From: Kiritimatiellia bacterium
GTDB taxonomy: Bacteria; Verrucomicrobiota; Kiritimatiellia; RFP12; UBA1067
Assembly (NCBI GenBank): GCA_017395505.1
Contig: JAFPUH010000009.1
Location: forward strand, 1 to 62,122
DNA length: 62,122 bases
Direction of reading: 5' to 3'
Part shown: positions 1 to 7,683 of the stretch, piece after piece
Position numbering within the stretch: the first letter of the stretch is position 1
How the letters are laid out: every line of letters starts with the position of its first letter
Translations under genes and position numbers: made by a program
The notes under the pieces: generated by a model
Seen by the model: only the letters and a program-made list of their open reading frames with translations
Told to the model about the DNA's origin: nothing
Database searches by the model: none

Positions 1-21
1 AATGCTTTGCAAGACCTCTGA

Positions 22-142
22 TACTCGGGTGGAGACACCTATAGCACCCCAGTGCAACGGGTGTCCATACCCGAGTGGCGGAGGCTTATACACCCGAGTG
101 CCAGAGGTATTACCACCCCAGTGCCAGCGGTGCGGCAAAGCC
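22..142. repeat. 23-bp periodic array, about five units
   Basis: A ten-base core close to CACCCSAGTG recurs at exact 23-base steps, starting at 22 (TACTCGGGTG, diverged), 45, 68, 91 and 114. In three copies the core is an inverted repeat, CAC-CCSA-GTG. The bases between cores are partly shared (gAGg, taTa). The array sits just upstream of a small plus-strand gene. Phased short palindromes suggest a tandem protein-binding array, either operator or iteron-like. That role is inference, and the left edge may be cut by the window. Confidence 0.75.
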
Positions 143-189
143 GGGGCTGAGTTCCGCAATTTCACGACAACAAGAAAGGAAACGAAAAA

Positions 190-411
190 ATGAAACCGAG
201 AAAAGACCAGACCGAAGAACAGCGAATCATGCGCGACATGGGCGCTCTCATAATCTCCAAACTCCCCGACGGCGCAGACAAGAGCCTCGCCTTGCGGATG
301 TTCTGGCGCAAATACCCGTACGGGTACGCAAACTACAACTCGTTCTACAAAAACCTTTTGCGGCTAGCCTCAAAAACCGTCATCAGTTATCGAAACGGCA
401 AGAGGTTTTGA
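190..411 (+). CDS. small hypothetical protein, 73 aa
   Basis: A 73-residue basic protein that I do not recognise. It has no signal peptide or membrane segment; its N-terminus is charged and its centre is aromatic (WRKYPYGYANYNSFYKN). A good ribosome binding site, AAGAAAGGA, lies about 9 bases before the ATG, and the same CAAGAAAGG leader stands before the next two small genes, which supports a real translated cluster. It directly follows the 23-bp array. It could be a phage or plasmid accessory protein that binds the array, but nothing in the sequence proves DNA binding. Confidence 0.5.
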   Translation: MKPRKDQTEEQRIMRDMGALIISKLPDGADKSLALRMFWRKYPYGYANYNSFYKNLLRLASKTVISYRNGKRF

Positions 412-476
412 AAAACTTTTTTATTCATTTCAGCCCCTAAAATCAAGGGTAAAACGCATAGCGTGAAAAAAGTGTC

Positions 477-506
477 TTGCGCACAACTGATGACACCTTC
501 GATAAT
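477..506 (+). promoter_or_regulatory. promoter for the small lipoprotein gene
   Basis: TTGCGC at 477-482 and GATAAT at 501-506 are separated by 18 bases. The start codon follows at 539 after an AAGAAAGG ribosome binding site. The -10 context GATAATAC resembles the TATAATAC boxes elsewhere in the window. Confidence 0.4.
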
Positions 507-538
507 ACACGCATCATCAACCAAGAAAGGCAAAGCTC

Positions 539-712
539 ATGAACAAGCATAAAATCATTGCGGCGATAACGGGTTCGACACTCGCGGCCGTCATCCTTAC
601 CGGCTGCGTCATCGGACACGCCAAGTTCGAGGGCGAGGACATGCACCTCTACCCCTTCTGGCAGACGAACGCCGAAACCTCTTCCGCCCAGGCGAGTGCC
701 GAGGTGGAATAA
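539..712 (+). CDS. tiny predicted lipoprotein, 57 aa
   Basis: The gene begins with ATG at 539 behind AAGAAAGG and encodes 57 residues. A basic start (MNKHK) is followed by a hydrophobic stretch and a lipobox, LTGC, with the lipidation cysteine at residue 23. The mature part is only about 35 residues and ends in a Ser/Ala/Glu-rich tail. Small lysis or entry-exclusion lipoproteins in mobile elements look like this, but no family is recognised. Its own promoter, ribosome binding site and clear lipobox make it likely real. Confidence 0.6.
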   Translation: MNKHKIIAAITGSTLAAVILTGCVIGHAKFEGEDMHLYPFWQTNAETSSAQASAEVE

Positions 713-746
713 AACAAACCAACAAACAAGAAAGGAAAAGCCAAAC

Positions 747-833
747 ATGGCAGCAACACAAATCCGCTTCAAGGCGGTGCCGATAAACAACGGCATAATC
801 GAAGGACCGCTTTCGTGTCCGGCGAGGCGATGA
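747..833 (+). CDS. 28-aa ORF, possibly the start of a frameshifted gene
   Basis: ATG at 747 follows the same AAGAAAGG leader as its neighbours and reads 28 codons to TGA at 831. Beyond the stop, other frames carry protein-like stretches, for example GEAMMTRKG before 846 and LELAEKAEEAG ending about 936. This suggests a longer gene of about 60 codons broken by frameshifts. The alternative is a genuine micropeptide. No family can be assigned. Confidence 0.3.
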   Translation: MAATQIRFKAVPINNGIIEGPLSCPARR

Positions 834-947
834 TGACCCGCAAGGGTTGAAGCGCAACTTGACGAGGGCGAGGCCTTGCCCTCGAGCTCGCCGAAAAGGC
901 TGAAGAGGCCGGGTAAGGCCGCTCTTTGACATCAGAAAACTACAAAA

Positions 948-967
948 CCCCCTCTTTCCGGAGGGGG
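948..967. terminator. GC-rich hairpin, possible minus-strand terminator
   Basis: CCCCCTC at 948-954 and GAGGGGG at 961-967 form a perfect 7-bp stem with a 6-base loop. Read on the minus strand the stem is followed by TTTTG, as in an intrinsic terminator, so it could stop transcripts running out of the smc operon. On the plus strand it lies just ahead of the next gene's ribosome binding site and has no U tract. Confidence 0.35.
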
Positions 968-987
968 ACATCAAAGGACTGCAAACA

Positions 988-1455
988 ATGAGCAACAAAG
1001 AAAACGAAAAAGAAAGCGCTAAAGAAAAAGATAAAGAAATTCATCATCATCAACAGTGCGCAAAGCCGAAGAGGATTCGTTCAAGCCATTCGGACGTCTG
1101 CTTCGGCGAAATCAAGGCCAGTGCCGTATACGACGCCGCAGAGCGCATCGGCATGACAATCGAGGAAGTCAACTGCTGGATGGACTTCATGGACGAAATC
1201 GGATGGCGATTCAAGGATGGCACGGAGGTAGACAAGGACACCTTCGCAAGGTCGCCGCGCATGTGGCACAAGGTTCAGCCGGCAATCGAGGCAAAGGCAA
1301 TAAGCATGCTCCACAAGAGGCAGAGGCGAACGCCGATCGGTTGCGACTGCGACAACTGCCGCCATAAGGAATGTTGCGGCGGCCCGCAATACGGCTGCGT
1401 CCCCGACTACTACCCCGAGCACTTCGGCGCCGGGGTGGATGCCGATGACGACTGA
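988..1455 (+). CDS. hypothetical cysteine-rich protein, 155 aa
   Basis: A 155-residue protein of unknown function. The first 30 residues are highly charged (Lys/Glu, then HHHQQ). The middle looks like a small helical domain (EVNCWMDFMDEIGWRFKDG). Near residues 117-130 there is a dense cysteine cluster, CDCDNCRHKECCGG, that could bind zinc. The tail is acidic (DADDD). AAGGA stands about 9 bases before the ATG. It is the last plus-strand gene of the accessory strip and converges on smc. Phage-type small DNA-associated protein is possible but unproven. Confidence 0.5.
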   Translation: MSNKENEKESAKEKDKEIHHHQQCAKPKRIRSSHSDVCFGEIKASAVYDAAERIGMTIEEVNCWMDFMDEIGWRFKDGTEVDKDTFARSPRMWHKVQPAIEAKAISMLHKRQRRTPIGCDCDNCRHKECCGGPQYGCVPDYYPEHFGAGVDADDD

Positions 1456-1498
1456 TACCGCAACGCTCGAATCAAGCGCGGCGAAAGATGCAGGGAGG

Positions 1499-4400
1499 TT
1501 ATTTGCTCTCTTTTACGCCGAGATCGCTGAGGCGCATCGAAATTATGCGCGATACGCCCTTCTCCTGCTGCGATACGCCGTAGACAAGGTCAGATCCGGC
1601 GATCGTGTGCTGGTTGTGCGTGATGATCAGGAACTGCGACTGTACGAGGAATTCCTTCAGCTGCTCGACGAAACGGCCGATGTTCGCATCGTCAAGCGCG
1701 GCGTCGAGCTCGTCCAGCATGCAGAAAGGCGCAGGCTTGATCATGAAGATCGAGAAGAGAAGCGCTACAGCGGTCATAGTGCGTTCGCCGCCAGAAAGCA
1801 GCGTAACGGACTGCGGACGCTTGCCTGGAGGACGCGCTATGATGTCGATGCCGCATTCGAGGGGATCCTCGGCGTTCTCGAGCAGCACAAGCCTCGCCTC
1901 TCCGCCGCCGAAGAGCTTCGTGAACATCGTCTGGAAGTTGCGGTTGGCCTGCTCGAAGGTCGTACGGAACATCTCGCCTGAAGTCGTGTTCAGGTTGTTG
2001 ATGAGATCCATTATCTGCGCTTTTGCGGCGATCAAGTCGGCTTCCTGCGCCTTTTCGCGGGCGTAGCGCTCCTCTAGTTCGCGGCATTCGTCGATGGCCA
2101 CCATGTTCACGGGACCGAGCGCCGCAATATCTCCCTGCAGCTTCGCGACGCGCTGCTCAAGCTCTTCCATCGGCGGCACGACGCCCTTCTTCCATTCGGG
2201 ATCGGGCTCGCGCATGACGGCGTCGGCAAAAAGTCCATACTCGTCCTGCAGATGGTCGTAGACGTTCTGGCGGCGCATGGACGCTTCGGCGGCCTGGACC
2301 TCGAGCTTGCCGCGGAAATCCCTCGCCTGATCGAGTCCGGAGCGCTTCTCGGCCACAGACCTGTCGACTACGGATATCTCCTGCATCATGTCGGAACGTC
2401 TGCCGCGCTCCTCCTCCATCGCAAGCGTGAGATCGGCGGCGCGCGCCTTGAGGGTATCGAGGCTCTCCAGAAGCTCGCCCGATTCTTCGGTCAGGCGGCG
2501 TATCGACTCCTCATAGCCGCGGATACCCGTTTCGCGTCCCTCGATCGACCTCTCGAGCTCCTCCCTGCGCCTCGCGGCGGACTCCTTCTGCTGTCCGACG
2601 AACGAAAGCTCCTGCTCCATCTGGCTGACGGCGATGCGGCGTTCCGTCAGCGCCTGCGACTCCGAGACGTTCTCGGTCTCGAGCGACCTGAGCTCGGTCT
2701 CGCCCTCGGAGATGTTGTCGAGCAGGGCATCGCGCCTCGCAATCGCCTCGGCGAGATCGTTTGCGAGGGCCTCTCGCCTGGCCGTACCGTCCGCATTGGC
2801 CTGACGCACGGACTCAAGCTCGCGCTCGACGGTCTCGAGACGCGCGCGGACGCTCTCGGCGTCCTTTGCCGTCATCGACTCCTCGCCTTCCGCCTGAGCG
2901 GCGGCGCGGCGGCTCTCCGAGAGATTCGCGTCGGCGGCCTCGAGCTTGGCCGACAACTCGGAGACGCGCTGCGATCCGTTGGCGAGGACGTCATGGGCGG
3001 CGGAGATCCTGTCCTTAAGCTCGGCAAGCGAATGTTCAGCGGCCGTAATCGGCGACTTGCGCCCTGAAGACGACTCGACGGACGCACTTAGCGCCCATTC
3101 GCCCTTCTTGCCGCCCACCAGCACGACGTCGCCGAGCAGATCCTCAGCCATCGAAAGCTGCTCTTCGCCGAGGGGCAGATGCTCGACGAGGCGATCACCC
3201 TCCGATACGGCGGACTTGCCGGTTTCGACGGCGACTATGCGCACATCGCCTTCGCCTCCCTCGAGAATGGACTCGAGCACGACCTTGGCCTTGGCTTCGT
3301 CCTTGAGCATCTCGAGCTGCGCCTCCTTTGCGGCGGCTTCGCTCTGCATCGCGCCGAGGTTTTCGCGAGCCTCGTCTATGCGGCGGCGAAGGTCATCCAG
3401 CTCGGCCTTTACGCCGCCCCTGGCCTCTTCGGCGGCACGTTCGGCGCGCCTCGCCTTGTCGGCGCGAGCCTTTACCTCGGCAAGGCGCTCCTCAGCCGAC
3501 GCGACAGCCGCCTTGAGGTGGGCTTCGTCGGCGGCGAGGCGCTCCGTCTTGATTATCGCCTCGCGTGCCGCAGCCTCCATCCTGGCGATCTCGTCGCGAG
3601 AGGCGGCGGCCCGCCTGTCGCACTGCACGCTCTCGGCACGAGCCGCCTGAATCGTCGAACGCAGACGGTCTATCCTCGACTGCGACTCGCGGAAGATCTC
3701 CTCGCTCGACGCAAGCGCCTCCTGGGCGGCGGAAAGGGAATCGGAAAGAAGCGTCGTCTTCTGGGCGAGCGACTCCACCTGCATCGCTATCTCGTCGAGC
3801 TGGCGGCGGGTGCCCGCGATCTCCAGCCCGTCGCGCTCTGCGAACTGGCGATATTCGGCGATTCGCTGGGCGTTGACCCCGATGACCTCGTTAGCGCGCC
3901 GGTATGCGCCCTCAGCCTCCGCCTGGCTTGTGGCCAGCGCCTGAAGCCTCTCCTCGAGCGAATGGATCTCCTGATGGAGACGCTGCTGCTCCGCCTCGGC
4001 GGCGACTACGACATCGGTGGCCTCCGCAATCGCCTTCTCGATCTCCTCGCGGTTTACGGCGTTCTGCTCGAGCACCTGATCGAAGTCGTTTATCTTGTTC
4101 TTCGAGACGTAGATGTCGAGGCCGCGAAGCTCGTCGCGGAGCTCCTTGTAGCGCTGCGCCTTGCCGACCTGACGCTGCAGCGAGCCGATCTGACGCTTCA
4201 TCTCGCGCAATACGTCCGCCTCGCGAAGCAGGTTCTGCTCGGTCTGGTCGATCTTGCGGAGAGCCTCCTTGCGGTCGGCCTTGAACTTCGTGATTCCGGC
4301 GGCCTCTTCGAACACGGCGCGGCGGTCTTCAGGCTTGGACGAGAGGATCGCGTCGATCTGACCCTGCGCCATGACGGAGTATGAGCTGGTGCCGATGCCG

Positions 4401-4792
4401 GTACCCATGAAAAGGTGCTGGACATCCTTCAGGCGGCACGCCTGCTTGTTGATGAAATATTCGCCGGAGCCGTCGCGGTATACGCGCCTGGTGATCGTCA
4501 CCTCGTGGTATTCGGTGCCTAGCTCCTTCTCGCAGTCGGCAAATGTGATGGAGACCTCGGCGAGGCCAAGGGGCTTTCTGGTGTCGGTGCCGTTGAAGAC
4601 GACGTCAACGAGCTTTGAGCAGCGCAGGGCCGTTGGACGCTGCTCGCCAAGCACCCAACGGATCGCGTCCGACACGTTCGACTTGCCGCATCCGTTAGGC
4701 CCCACGATAGCGATCAAACCAGGGTCGAACGTAAGCCTCGTCTTGTCGGCGAAACTCTTGAATCCGATGATATCCAGTTGCTTCAGATACAT
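1499..4792 (-). CDS. smc: chromosome segregation protein SMC
   Basis: SMC is the ATPase that organises and helps segregate the chromosome. The 1097 residues show the standard plan: N-terminal ATPase half with Walker A (GPNGCGKSN, about residues 32-40), a coiled coil, a hinge near 505-600, a second coiled coil, and the C-terminal half with signature LLSGGERT and Walker B (FCMLDELDAALDD). The hinge looks short: only about 90 residues separate the coils, against roughly 150-200 usually, and the first half of the classical hinge is hard to see. Start ATG at 4792 is one base after the stop of a 7-codon upstream ORF. It ends convergent with the accessory strip. Confidence 0.96.
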   Translation of the reverse strand: MYLKQLDIIGFKSFADKTRLTFDPGLIAIVGPNGCGKSNVSDAIRWVLGEQRPTALRCSKLVDVVFNGTDTRKPLGLAEVSITFADCEKELGTEYHEVTITRRVYRDGSGEYFINKQACRLKDVQHLFMGTGIGTSSYSVMAQGQIDAILSSKPEDRRAVFEEAAGITKFKADRKEALRKIDQTEQNLLREADVLREMKRQIGSLQRQVGKAQRYKELRDELRGLDIYVSKNKINDFDQVLEQNAVNREEIEKAIAEATDVVVAAEAEQQRLHQEIHSLEERLQALATSQAEAEGAYRRANEVIGVNAQRIAEYRQFAERDGLEIAGTRRQLDEIAMQVESLAQKTTLLSDSLSAAQEALASSEEIFRESQSRIDRLRSTIQAARAESVQCDRRAAASRDEIARMEAAAREAIIKTERLAADEAHLKAAVASAEERLAEVKARADKARRAERAAEEARGGVKAELDDLRRRIDEARENLGAMQSEAAAKEAQLEMLKDEAKAKVVLESILEGGEGDVRIVAVETGKSAVSEGDRLVEHLPLGEEQLSMAEDLLGDVVLVGGKKGEWALSASVESSSGRKSPITAAEHSLAELKDRISAAHDVLANGSQRVSELSAKLEAADANLSESRRAAAQAEGEESMTAKDAESVRARLETVERELESVRQANADGTARREALANDLAEAIARRDALLDNISEGETELRSLETENVSESQALTERRIAVSQMEQELSFVGQQKESAARRREELERSIEGRETGIRGYEESIRRLTEESGELLESLDTLKARAADLTLAMEEERGRRSDMMQEISVVDRSVAEKRSGLDQARDFRGKLEVQAAEASMRRQNVYDHLQDEYGLFADAVMREPDPEWKKGVVPPMEELEQRVAKLQGDIAALGPVNMVAIDECRELEERYAREKAQEADLIAAKAQIMDLINNLNTTSGEMFRTTFEQANRNFQTMFTKLFGGGEARLVLLENAEDPLECGIDIIARPPGKRPQSVTLLSGGERTMTAVALLFSIFMIKPAPFCMLDELDAALDDANIGRFVEQLKEFLVQSQFLIITHNQHTIAGSDLVYGVSQQEKGVSRIISMRLSDLGVKESK

Positions 4793-4793
4793 T

Positions 4794-4817
4794 TCAAGAC
4801 ACTTCCATTTCCTGCAT
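4794..4817 (-). CDS. 7-codon upstream ORF preceding smc
   Basis: ATG at 4817 begins 6 bases after the TATAAT box at 4829-4824, so a transcript from that promoter would start at or beside this ATG. It encodes MQEMEVS and stops with TGA at 4796-4794. The smc ATG follows one base later (TGA-A-ATG). No well-placed Shine-Dalgarno stands immediately before smc, so ribosomes may load on the leaderless micro-ORF and reinitiate. The sequence arrangement is seen; the mechanism is inferred. Confidence 0.4.
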   Translation of the reverse strand: MQEMEVS

Positions 4818-4823
4818 GCGCGT

Positions 4824-4832
4824 ATTATACCA
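4824..4832 (-). promoter_or_regulatory. extended -10 promoter of smc
   Basis: TGGTATAAT on the minus strand (TATAAT at 4829-4824). The TAA inside it is the stop codon of miaB. No -35 is evident. Expected start of transcription is at about 4817, at the first base of the upstream micro-ORF. Confidence 0.6.
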
Positions 4833-6153
4833 AATTCTCGGCTATCAGTATCTGCGCATGGGCGTCAATTATCCTGAGCTTAACCATCTCTCCGGTGCGG
4901 AGCGGGGGAGAATCGGGCGAAACGTCCCAGACAACGATCCTGTTGCCGCTGTCGCGTCCGCTGAACCGCGCCTTGTTGCGCTTGGAGGGTCCCTCGACCA
5001 TGACTTCGCGCACCGTGCCGACGAGACGGGAGTTGCGGGCAAGGCCTCGCGCCTCCTGATCGGCGAGCAGGACCTGATCGCGACGCTCCTTTTCGGCCTT
5101 GGGCACGTCGTCGGGCTTTGCGGCGCTCCTCGTGCCGGGGCGCGGGGAATACTTGAAGACGAAGGAATTGTCGAAACCGGCCTCCTGCATGAGAGAGCGC
5201 GTCGCCTCGAAATCGGCCTCGGTCTCGCCGGGGTAGCCGACTATCACATCAGTCGTCAGCGCAAACTCCGGATCGAACCCCCTCAGCTTCGCGACGGCCG
5301 CGAGGTACTCCGCTCGCGTATAGTGGCGCCCCATGTCCTCAAGAATCCTGTCGCTGCCGGACTGCACAGGCAGATGCAGGTGTCGGCAGACCTGCGGAAA
5401 CTCGCGGTATGCGCGCATCAGCTCGTCGGTGCAGCCTTTCGGGTGGGCGGAAGTGAAGCGTATGCGCTTGAGACCGGGTATGGCGGCGAGCGCTTCGAGA
5501 AGCCTTGGGAACGCCTCGCGGTATCCACCCGCACTTGGCGGATCCGAATCGAACCACGCCGGATTCCTCACGCCGTAGCGAAGAACGCTCTGTCCAAGAA
5601 GGCAGACCTCCTTCACGCCGTTCTCGACCAGCGCGCGCACCTCCGCGACCACCTCGCGGGCAGGGCGGGAATATTCGTGACCCCTTACGTCGGGCACTAT
5701 GCAGTAGCTGCAACGGTTGTCGCAGCCGACAAGAACCGTCACGAACGCCTGGACTCCACCCTCCACATGCGAGGCGAGAGCCTGAGACATCATATCGTCG
5801 CCAAGCTCGAGGCGAGGGTAGCGACCATCGGCGATTATCTTCGGTATCAGGCCGATCGCTCTTGGGCCGACGGCGAAGTCGAGTTTGGGGAGGCGCTTGA
5901 AGACATCCTCGCCAAGCCGCTTGACCGCGCAGCCCATAAGCCCCGTAAGCTTGCCTGCGGCGCAGAGGTTGCCCGTCTTTCCGACAGCCTTCTCCTCGGC
6001 CTTCTGGCGGACGGTGCAGCTGTTGACGATCACAAGCTCGGCGTCGTCCTCGCCGGACGCCTTGGTGTGGCCTGCGGCGAGAAGCATCGCTTCGACGGCC
6101 TCCGAATCGCGGACGTTCATCTGGCAGCCGTAGGTGTGGACGAGGAACTTCAT
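4825..6153 (-). CDS. miaB: tRNA-2-methylthio-N6-dimethylallyladenosine synthase MiaB
   Basis: MiaB is a radical SAM methylthiotransferase that converts i6A37 to ms2i6A37 in tRNA. At 442 residues it has the UPF0004 domain (TYGCQMN near the start and a later NSCTV), the radical SAM CX3CX2C motif (GCDNRCSYCIVP), and a C-terminal TRAM domain. The chosen ATG at 6153 overlaps the stop of the upstream methyltransferase gene (ATGA), so the two RNA-modifying enzymes are probably translationally coupled. The last codons, ending in GTA TAA, coincide with the smc -10 box. Confidence 0.93.
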   Translation of the reverse strand: MKFLVHTYGCQMNVRDSEAVEAMLLAAGHTKASGEDDAELVIVNSCTVRQKAEEKAVGKTGNLCAAGKLTGLMGCAVKRLGEDVFKRLPKLDFAVGPRAIGLIPKIIADGRYPRLELGDDMMSQALASHVEGGVQAFVTVLVGCDNRCSYCIVPDVRGHEYSRPAREVVAEVRALVENGVKEVCLLGQSVLRYGVRNPAWFDSDPPSAGGYREAFPRLLEALAAIPGLKRIRFTSAHPKGCTDELMRAYREFPQVCRHLHLPVQSGSDRILEDMGRHYTRAEYLAAVAKLRGFDPEFALTTDVIVGYPGETEADFEATRSLMQEAGFDNSFVFKYSPRPGTRSAAKPDDVPKAEKERRDQVLLADQEARGLARNSRLVGTVREVMVEGPSKRNKARFSGRDSGNRIVVWDVSPDSPPLRTGEMVKLRIIDAHAQILIAENLV

Positions 6154-7346
6154 GCCTTGCGCCTGAGGACGGCGAGCGTCTCGAACCGCGCGGTACGAGG
6201 GAACATGTCTACCCATTTCACGGATTCGAGCTCATAGCCGCGACATATGACGCGAAGATCCCTTACGAGCGTGGCGGGGTCGCAGCTTACGTAAAGCATG
6301 CGCGGCGCGCGTGACTGCGAAAGCCACTCGGGAACCCGCGGCTCGAGACCTCCGCGCGGAGGGTCGAGTATCACAGCCGTAAGCGAGCCGATCTTTATGC
6401 GGCGCATGTTGCGGCCGACCTGCTCGGCGAAGAAGCGGGCTTCGACACCCTGTGCGGCGGCGTTGCGCTTCGCGAATTCGATGGCCTTGCGGCCGGACTC
6501 CACGCCTATCAGGCGGGAGCTGGCGTTAGCGCAGCACAGACCGAAAACACCGACGCCGCAGTAGAGGTCGAGAATGTTGGGCGCCACCTTCACGCCGCGG
6601 CCGTACTCCTCGACGACGGCTTTGACAAGACTCTCGCCAGCGGTCGGGTTGACTTGATAGAAACCATCGGACGGCACCTCGAAAGTCCTGCCGCAGGTGA
6701 CTTCCTTCACGACGGCGTCTTGAGCGTCGTCGCCTATCCACCACACGACGCCGGAACGTGCGGACCAGCGTATGGTCACGTTGCCCTTGCGTTCGGTATC
6801 CTGCCGGACGGACGGCGCGCCCTGCGTCAGCAGTCGCATTATCGCCGCGCGTATCTCAGGGAGCTTCGCGTTTATCTCGGGGCGGGCCAGAGGGTCTTCG
6901 ACGACATCCGTTATCTCGTGGCCCGGCTCTACGCGATAGCCTATCGCCCACGCACCGCGCTGCTTTGCGAAATGGTAGACGACCTTGTTGCGGTAGTTCA
7001 GGGGGCGCTCCTCGCAGGGAATCCGCCCGAACGATTCGGGGGTGAGGCGGGCGCGCTCGAGAAACTCCTTAAGCTGCGATTCCTTGGCCGACATTTCGGC
7101 GGCGTAGCGGAGATTGGCGTAGACCATGCCGGGGATAGGCGCAGGACCTTCGCCAAGCCTGTCGGCGCTGGGCTCGACGATCTCGACAAGGCGCGCGTTG
7201 ACATAGCTGCGCTTGTCTGCGATTATCTCGGCCTTTACGCTCTCGCCGGCGAACGCACCAGGCACGAAGACGACACGGCCGTCGCCAAGCCTACCCAAAC
7301 CGTCGCCGCCGTAGACGTTCTTCGCTATACGAACCGTCAGCGTCAT
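6150..7346 (-). CDS. RNA m5U methyltransferase, RumA/TrmA family
   Basis: A 398-residue SAM-dependent methyltransferase that should make 5-methyluridine in rRNA or tRNA. It has an N-terminal TRAM-like domain (VRIAKNVYGGDGLGR), SAM-binding LYCGVGVFGL, DPPRGG, and the catalytic cysteine motif YVSCDPATLVRDL. The Fe-S cysteines of RlmD (CX5CX2C near residues 75-90) are absent; that segment reads PIPGMVYANLRYAAEMS. This cluster-free form also occurs in some Gram-positive-type enzymes, so the substrate cannot be fixed. It follows rsfS by 3 bases and overlaps miaB. Confidence 0.88.
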   Translation of the reverse strand: MTLTVRIAKNVYGGDGLGRLGDGRVVFVPGAFAGESVKAEIIADKRSYVNARLVEIVEPSADRLGEGPAPIPGMVYANLRYAAEMSAKESQLKEFLERARLTPESFGRIPCEERPLNYRNKVVYHFAKQRGAWAIGYRVEPGHEITDVVEDPLARPEINAKLPEIRAAIMRLLTQGAPSVRQDTERKGNVTIRWSARSGVVWWIGDDAQDAVVKEVTCGRTFEVPSDGFYQVNPTAGESLVKAVVEEYGRGVKVAPNILDLYCGVGVFGLCCANASSRLIGVESGRKAIEFAKRNAAAQGVEARFFAEQVGRNMRRIKIGSLTAVILDPPRGGLEPRVPEWLSQSRAPRMLYVSCDPATLVRDLRVICRGYELESVKWVDMFPRTARFETLAVLRRKA

Positions 7347-7349
7347 GCG

Positions 7350-7667
7350 TCACGCCCAAAGTTTCTCGAGAGCGTAGTATGCGCGAGCCTCGGGCGAAAA
7401 CACATGGACCACTATATCGACGTAATCCACGACTATCCAGCCGCTCTCGGGGTCTCCGCTGGTACGGTAGCTCATTACGCCCGCATCCTTCATCACGGAC
7501 TGCGACTCTGCAATAAGCGCCTTGAGGTGCGGCGCCGCCGAACCTGTCGCAACCACGAAGAAATCCGCAAGCGACGACTTGCCGCGCACGTCATACACCT
7601 TGACGTCGACACCCTTGCGGTCTTCGAGAGCCTTGACTATCGCTTCAACTTGTTCTTCAACTGTCAT
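7350..7667 (-). CDS. rsfS: ribosomal silencing factor RsfS
   Basis: RsfS (Iojap/YbeB family) binds ribosomal protein uL14 and blocks subunit joining under starvation. The 105 residues match the family in length and pattern: DVKVYDVRGKSSLADFFVVATG early, and a C-terminal GDPESGWIVVDYVDIVVHVFSPEARAYYALEKLW. Start ATG at 7667 stands 7 bases after a TATAAT box with no Shine-Dalgarno between, so the message is probably leaderless. The gene heads the group rsfS, m5U methyltransferase, miaB. Confidence 0.93.
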   Translation of the reverse strand: MTVEEQVEAIVKALEDRKGVDVKVYDVRGKSSLADFFVVATGSAAPHLKALIAESQSVMKDAGVMSYRTSGDPESGWIVVDYVDIVVHVFSPEARAYYALEKLWA

Positions 7668-7674
7668 ACCGCGT

Positions 7675-7683
7675 ATTATACCA
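7675..7683 (-). promoter_or_regulatory. extended -10 promoter of rsfS, leaderless start
   Basis: TGGTATAAT on the minus strand, TATAAT at 7680-7675. Seven bases (7674-7668) separate it from the rsfS ATG, so transcription should begin at the start codon. Its TAA (7678-7676) is the stop codon of dnaE. No -35 seen. Confidence 0.65.

Noticed and set aside
926-931. TTGACA as a -35 for the 155-aa gene
   Set aside because: No -10-like hexamer lies 15-19 bases downstream; that place is occupied by the GC-rich hairpin.
1439-1981. 180-codon plus-strand frame after the 155-aa gene
   Set aside because: It runs antisense into the conserved C-terminal ATPase part of smc and resembles no protein.
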